Assembly (NCBI GenBank): GCA_024686055.1
Contig: JAIBDV010000085.1
Coordinates: forward strand, 1 to 9,464
Length of the DNA: 9,464 nucleotides
From: Neptuniibacter sp.
GTDB taxonomy: Bacteria > Pseudomonadota > Gammaproteobacteria > Pseudomonadales > Balneatricaceae
Reading direction: 5' to 3'
Shown here: piece after piece, positions 5,307 through 9,464 of the stretch
How the letters are laid out: the number at the start of each line of letters is the position of its first letter
How positions within the stretch are numbered: position 1 is the stretch's first letter
Position numbers and translations under genes: made by a program
The notes under the pieces: generated by a model
Database searches by the model: none
What the model saw: the letters and a program-made list of their open reading frames with translations, nothing else
Told to the model about the DNA's origin: nothing

Positions 5307-6650
5307 ATGGATTTTCTGATCGTACATGTTGATTTTTTCAGCTCCGAGATCGAGCGGCAACAGGTGCTGCCTGCATTTGAAGCGGCAGGTATTCTGGTCA
5401 GAGAAGAAACGAAGCAGCACTCATCTGCCTTGCAAGGACTGTATGTACAGGTGATCGGCTATGGCCAGCCTGAGCCATCATCGCCGGACATTGCTGATCT
5501 GGTGATCTGTTTTGATAGCCAGGCAGCAGCAGGTATAACGGGCGATGTCATCTGCTGGTCCGGTTGTACGCCAACACTGACACGTGAAATCAGTCAGTGG
5601 TATTACAAGCCGCCTGCGCCACTGCCGATTGAATTGAATATGGCGGGTGCAGGCCCTGCATTCACCCAGCTGGTGGATGTACTTAAGCAGATATCAAAGT
5701 TTGATGCGCCGGTACTGATTAAAGGTGAAACTGGCACCGGTAAAGAAGTGGCTGCCCGAGCGTTGCATTACTTGGGTGAGCGCCAGAACGGGCCCTTTGT
5801 GCCGGTAAACTGTGGTGCCTATAATGACGATCTGTTTATCGCCGAGCTGTTTGGCTATGAGCGAGGGGCATTTACTGATGCCAAACAGCGTCGCTCGGGC
5901 CTGGTGCAGCAGGCGGCGCGAGGTACATTATTTCTCGATGAGCTGGATAGTCTGTCACCTAAAGCGCAAGTGATGCTGTTGCGTTTTTTGCAGGACCATG
6001 AATATCGTCCGCTGGGAGCAGAAAAAACCCTGAAAGCCGATGTGCGTATTATTGCCGCGACTAATCAGCCGATCGATAAATTGATCAGCGAGCGGCTGTT
6101 TCGCGAAGATCTTTTTTACCGGCTGGATATCCTGGGCGTGGATATTCCGCCCTTGCGCGAGCGGGTGGAAGATATTGCGATTCTGGCCAGTTACTTTCTC
6201 GACCGGCTCAGTCGAAACTATGCCCAGCCGGTTAAATATCTGTCGACAGACACCATGGCCTGGATGGAAACCTATCACTGGCCGGGTAATATTCGCGAGC
6301 TGGAAAACTATCTGCATAAACTCCATGTACTTAGCCCGGGCCGGACGATTCATGCGCCGCAGGTGAAGGGACTGCCGGAACTTGTTATTGCAGAATCGCG
6401 CGTGCCTGTGGCAGCTGAACAGCCAGATGAGCCGTTGTCGGATGGTACGGCCGCAGCGGCCGATATCGCCTCGTTTAACGATGAGAAGACTCAGGCGATT
6501 GCCCGTTTTGAACAGAACTATCTGGACCGGGTACTGACCCAGTGCCAGGGCAATATTTCCCAGGCCGCCCGGCTGGCGGGGAAGGAGCGTCGCTCTTTCG
6601 CCCGGCTGATCGAAAAATACGGTATTGAGCGCGAGCAGTACAGCTGCTGA
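5307..6650 (+). CDS. Sigma-54-type transcriptional activator (AAA+ and Fis domains) with GAFTDA loop
   Basis: A 447-residue bacterial enhancer-binding protein. Residues 1-105 are an N-terminal domain I do not recognise. It begins like a receiver fold (MDFLIVHVDF) but shows no clear phospho-acceptor context. The AAA+ domain (about 110-345) has Walker A GETGTGKE (140-147), Walker B FLDELD (209-214), sensor I AATNQ (250-254), arginine-finger candidates R266 and R272, and sensor II WPGNIREL (325-332). The loop that contacts sigma-54 reads GAFTDA (187-192), where GAFTGA is canonical. A linker (about 362-390) leads to a Fis-type helix-turn-helix (about 400-440, GNISQAARLAGKERRSFARL). Family members bind upstream sites, hydrolyse ATP and remodel sigma-54 polymerase. 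No histidine kinase or clear sigma-54 promoter is in the window, so the signal and targets are unknown. The G-to-D change may alter or weaken sigma-54 engagement, but all ATPase residues are intact. Confidence 0.9.
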   Translation: MDFLIVHVDFFSSEIERQQVLPAFEAAGILVREETKQHSSALQGLYVQVIGYGQPEPSSPDIADLVICFDSQAAAGITGDVICWSGCTPTLTREISQWYYKPPAPLPIELNMAGAGPAFTQLVDVLKQISKFDAPVLIKGETGTGKEVAARALHYLGERQNGPFVPVNCGAYNDDLFIAELFGYERGAFTDAKQRRSGLVQQAARGTLFLDELDSLSPKAQVMLLRFLQDHEYRPLGAEKTLKADVRIIAATNQPIDKLISERLFREDLFYRLDILGVDIPPLRERVEDIAILASYFLDRLSRNYAQPVKYLSTDTMAWMETYHWPGNIRELENYLHKLHVLSPGRTIHAPQVKGLPELVIAESRVPVAAEQPDEPLSDGTAAAADIASFNDEKTQAIARFEQNYLDRVLTQCQGNISQAARLAGKERRSFARLIEKYGIEREQYSC

Positions 6651-6674
6651 GCGCTGCGTCAGCACGGGTAAAAC

Positions 6675-6705
6675 GAACGGCGACTCCTGATCAGGGTCGC
6701 CGTTC
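6675..6705. terminator. Probable bidirectional terminator between activator and hsdR
   Basis: Perfect 10-bp arms GAACGGCGAC (6675-6684) and GTCGCCGTTC (6696-6705) enclose CCTGATCAGG, itself a palindrome. The stem can therefore extend by 3 bp past a bulged T to a GATC tetraloop. On the - strand the stem is followed by GTTTTAC, a fair U-tract for the hsdR transcript. On the + strand only TTGCGTTT follows. It lies between two convergent genes, 24 bases after the activator stop and about 120 bases past the hsdR stop. Confidence 0.7.
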
Positions 6706-6824
6706 TTGCGTTTGCCAGCCAACTGGAAAATCCGTCCTCTTCACAATTAACCGTAACCCGATTCGGCGGTGTGGGTGGGTAAGTGCTCACAATACGCTGT
6801 GGCGCTCACGATGATGCCGGATGT

Positions 6825-9464
6825 TCAGCAATACTGCTGAGGCAGGTTTGCCCCGAAGCGTTTGATCAGATCAAAGGCCAGCAGGCGGATGTTTTTTTCC
6901 AGCTCCGGGTTAGACATATACTGCAGCATCATATCCTGGTGGGCTTCATCGCTTTCCATCACCGCTTGATCAAATGCCTCCGGGAAATCCCCCAGCAGAG
7001 CCTGATCGGCACTGTTGTTCTCAACCTGCTTCATCACGGCGCTGTTCTCGGTCACTTTGCTGGTGGCGGTGTAGAGAAAGCTGACCATATCGCCATCGGT
7101 CAGATTATCGGTGATAAACATCTCATTCAGCCGGGCCAGAATCTGTGACAACAATTCCTCTTTGCGATCTTTGGCACTGCCACTGCCCAGATCACTGCCG
7201 GGTTTGAGTTTGTATTCATCACCGTACTGGCCGTTGTCTTCCTGCAGCTGAAGTGCCTGCTGGCGGATTTTCGACAGTCGGTAGTGGCTCATGCCGATAT
7301 TGGTCAGATCAATTTCATCTTCCTGCTGGAGCTTTTCTTTTAATAGCGGGCGCAGGTAGCGGGCGAACAGGCTGAGCTTTTCCAGCCCGGTGTCGTCGTA
7401 ATCGACAATCTGTGACATAAATTCATAGAAGCGGGTGAAGCTGCCCAGGTCTTTTTTGAACACTTCCAGCCGGTCTTTTTCCTGTTTGCACTCTTTCAGC
7501 CTGGTTTCGGCATTGGCGATCAGCACCGGATCGGCTGATTTTTTACTGTGCTCGAAGATTACCTTCTCTTTGATAAAGGCATCCACTGCGCTGCTGTAGC
7601 GTTTCTGCCAGCGCTCTACCGCCGGTTTACAGATATTGCTGACGGCGGCATTGCTGCGGTTTTTCGTCAGGTAGGCCTGACAGAACTGCTCCACTTCATG
7701 ATCATGGAAGATACCGCTGCTGCGCAGTTTCTGTTCCAGGTCGAACAGCTTGTCCGGGTCGGACACATCGGCCAGTTCGGCTGTTTGAAAGTAGGGCTGG
7801 AAGGCGTCGCGGATATCAGCCGGTTCATTGACGAAATCCAGGATAAAGGTGCCGCACTCCGCCTTGCCAGGGTAGGTACGGTTCAGGCGTGACAGCGTTT
7901 GCACACACTCTACGCCGCCCAGCGGCTTGTCTACGTACATGGCGCACAGCTTGGGCTGGTCGAAACCGGTCTGGAATTTATTGGCAACCAGCATGATCTG
8001 GTAATCATCACTGTCAAACGCCTTGCGCATTTCCCGCCCTTTCAGGCCGGGGTTCATGTTCTTTTCGGTGAACTTCTGTTCCAGCAGGGCGCTGCTGTCC
8101 GGGTCGTTTTCGTCAAAGGCAACCTCACCGGAAAACGCCACCATCACCGCTACACGGCTGTTGTTCTCGGCCAGGTAGGCATCGAATGCCAGCTTATAGC
8201 GCACCGCTTCCTTGCGGGAGCTGGTCACCACCATCGCCTTGGCCTGGCCCGCCAGCAGATGCATCACATGCTGTTTATAGTGCTCGACAATCACTTTCAC
8301 TTTCTGGGCAATATTGTATTCATGCAACCGTACCCAGCGGTTCAGTTTGACTTTGGCCCGCTTACTGTCAACTTCATCGTCGGCCCCGGCAATGTTCTGT
8401 GCCAGCTGCCAGGCGGCTTTGTAGTTGGTGTAGTTCTGCAGCACATCCAGAATAAACCCTTCTTCAATGGCCTGGCGCATGCTGTACACATGAAACGGCT
8501 GCGGCAGGTTCTGTTTCGAGGGGGCTTCATTCGGGTTGGGCAGGCGGCCAAACAGCTCTATCGTTTTCGCCTTGGGGGTGGCGGTAAAGGCGTAGTAATT
8601 CAGATTGCTGTTATGTTTGCGGGCCTCAACAGCGGCGTGCATACGTTCGTCACTGGACAGTGCTGTATTCATGGCGTCGCGCTCGGCATCTTTGGCAGCG
8701 CCTTCCACCATCAGCGTTTCTTTCAGCTTCTGGGCGGTGCTGCCGGTCTGGGACGAGTGGGCTTCATCGGCGATTACGGCAAAATGCCGCGCCCGCAGCT
8801 GGGCGCTGTTTTCAATCGCTTCCAGCACGTAGGGGAACGTCTGAATGGTGACGATAATAATCGGCTGGGCCGTTTCCAGTGCCGTGGCCAGCTGCTCGGA
8901 TTTACTGCCATCACTGCTGTTGCGATTGATACGCCCGACCGCGCCTGACACATGGTCGAACTGATAAATGGTGTCTTGCAGCTGATCATCCAGCACGGTG
9001 CGGTCGGTGACGACAATTACCGAGTCAAACCGCTTGTTGCCTTGTTCATCATGCAGGGTAGAGAGCTGATGGGCGGTCCAGGCGATGGAGTTGGACTTGC
9101 CCGAACCGGCGCTATGTTGCACCAGATAACGGTGGCCGGTGCCTTCCTCATCCACGGCGGCAATCAGCTTTCGCACCACATCCCACTGATGGTAACGGGG
9201 GAAGATCAGCGCTTCTTTTTTCGATTTACGCCCCTCGGCGTCTTCTTTTTCTTCAATCTGCAGATGGATAAAACGGCCAATAATATTCAGCAGATTGTCT
9301 GGCCTCAGTACCTCATTCCACAGGTAATCGGTGGCGTACTGGTAGAGATCTTCCGGGGTTTCATTGCCTGCACCGCCGGCCAGGGTGCCTTTGTTAAAGG
9401 GCAGAAAGCGGGTGTCTGCGCCGGTCAGTTTAGTGGCCATGTAGACCTCATACTGGCTGACGGC
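6825..9464 (-). CDS. hsdR: Type I restriction endonuclease subunit R, C-terminal 879 residues (5' end outside window)
   Basis: The frame stays open to the right edge (AVSQYEVY before the Met at 9438-9440), so that Met is internal. It starts the conserved stretch MATKLTGADTRFLPFNKG. Numbering from it, the motor has a Q-tip FPRYHQ (80-85), Walker A GSGKS (112-116), DEAH (225-228), TATPK (286-290), QTGFDQPKL (490-498) and LSRLNR (516-521), the superfamily 2 translocase set. The region after about 540 is the helical C-terminal part that docks on the HsdM/HsdS methyltransferase. HsdR subunits are usually about 1000 residues, so roughly 100-250 residues with the PD-(D/E)xK nuclease are missing only because of the window edge. 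The complex translocates unmethylated DNA with ATP and cuts at a distance. All visible motifs are intact and there is no frameshift. hsdM and hsdS should lie to the right. Transcription probably ends at the hairpin at 6675-6705. Confidence 0.95.
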   Translation of the reverse strand, partial: AVSQYEVYMATKLTGADTRFLPFNKGTLAGGAGNETPEDLYQYATDYLWNEVLRPDNLLNIIGRFIHLQIEEKEDAEGRKSKKEALIFPRYHQWDVVRKLIAAVDEEGTGHRYLVQHSAGSGKSNSIAWTAHQLSTLHDEQGNKRFDSVIVVTDRTVLDDQLQDTIYQFDHVSGAVGRINRNSSDGSKSEQLATALETAQPIIIVTIQTFPYVLEAIENSAQLRARHFAVIADEAHSSQTGSTAQKLKETLMVEGAAKDAERDAMNTALSSDERMHAAVEARKHNSNLNYYAFTATPKAKTIELFGRLPNPNEAPSKQNLPQPFHVYSMRQAIEEGFILDVLQNYTNYKAAWQLAQNIAGADDEVDSKRAKVKLNRWVRLHEYNIAQKVKVIVEHYKQHVMHLLAGQAKAMVVTSSRKEAVRYKLAFDAYLAENNSRVAVMVAFSGEVAFDENDPDSSALLEQKFTEKNMNPGLKGREMRKAFDSDDYQIMLVANKFQTGFDQPKLCAMYVDKPLGGVECVQTLSRLNRTYPGKAECGTFILDFVNEPADIRDAFQPYFQTAELADVSDPDKLFDLEQKLRSSGIFHDHEVEQFCQAYLTKNRSNAAVSNICKPAVERWQKRYSSAVDAFIKEKVIFEHSKKSADPVLIANAETRLKECKQEKDRLEVFKKDLGSFTRFYEFMSQIVDYDDTGLEKLSLFARYLRPLLKEKLQQEDEIDLTNIGMSHYRLSKIRQQALQLQEDNGQYGDEYKLKPGSDLGSGSAKDRKEELLSQILARLNEMFITDNLTDGDMVSFLYTATSKVTENSAVMKQVENNSADQALLGDFPEAFDQAVMESDEAHQDMMLQYMSNPELEKNIRLLAFDLIKRFGANLPQQYC

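Noticed and set aside
5955..6722. A 255-codon - strand frame opposite the activator
   Set aside because: It is antisense to intact AAA+ and Fis sequence and shows no family resemblance.
7899..8948. A 349-codon frame opposite the hsdR gene
   Set aside because: It is antisense to the conserved helicase motifs of HsdR. Its length reflects codon bias of the real gene, and no domain is visible.
1..9464. CRISPR array, tRNA, rRNA, integrase, transposase or terminal inverted repeats
   Set aside because: I found no regularly spaced long repeats, no cloverleaf-like sequence, and no mobile-element protein or paired ends on reading both strands.

Overview
The window looks like chromosomal DNA of a gammaproteobacterium, possibly marine (Oceanospirillales-like). 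That is judged only from protein style and the moderate GC of the genes (about 50-55% in lines counted by hand); genus is not determinable. Six protein genes are supported. Two of them, the chemoreceptor at the left and the restriction subunit at the right, run off the window edges.

Left part (1-2314): the C-terminal signalling half of a methyl-accepting chemotaxis protein on the + strand ends at a strong intrinsic terminator. It converges with a complete SLC13/DASS-type anion (dicarboxylate/sulfate class) transporter on the - strand. A 280-bp divergent control region with short direct repeats separates the transporter from the next operon.

Middle part (2595-4430): a compact three-gene + strand operon encodes a secreted cytochrome P460-family c-type haem protein, an ECF sigma factor (1-nt gap) and a membrane anti-sigma factor without cysteines (4-nt ATGA overlap). 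The arrangement implies co-regulation of a periplasmic haem protein with its own sigma/anti-sigma pair. The inducing signal cannot be read from sequence. Nitrogen-oxide or hydroxylamine stress is an inference from what is known of P460 and cytochrome c'-beta proteins.

Right part: an 876-bp gap (4431-5306) has no convincing gene. Its core, 4621-5280, is strikingly AT-rich (about 35% GC by hand count). It holds a perfect DnaA-box 9-mer, a 20-bp-spaced octamer repeat and an 18-bp near-palindrome just upstream of a sigma-54-type activator gene. That activator has an unrecognised N-terminal domain and a GAFTDA loop in place of the canonical GAFTGA. It converges, across a probable bidirectional terminator, with a type I restriction endonuclease R subunit (HsdR) on the - strand. 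The nuclease end of HsdR and any hsdM/hsdS genes lie beyond the right edge. The AT-rich gap and the adjacent restriction gene suggest the edge of an accessory or defence region, but no integrase, transposase, att site, tRNA or CRISPR array is visible. I see no clear new multi-gene system. The best candidates for a second look are the P460/ECF operon and the orphan activator with its AT-rich leader.
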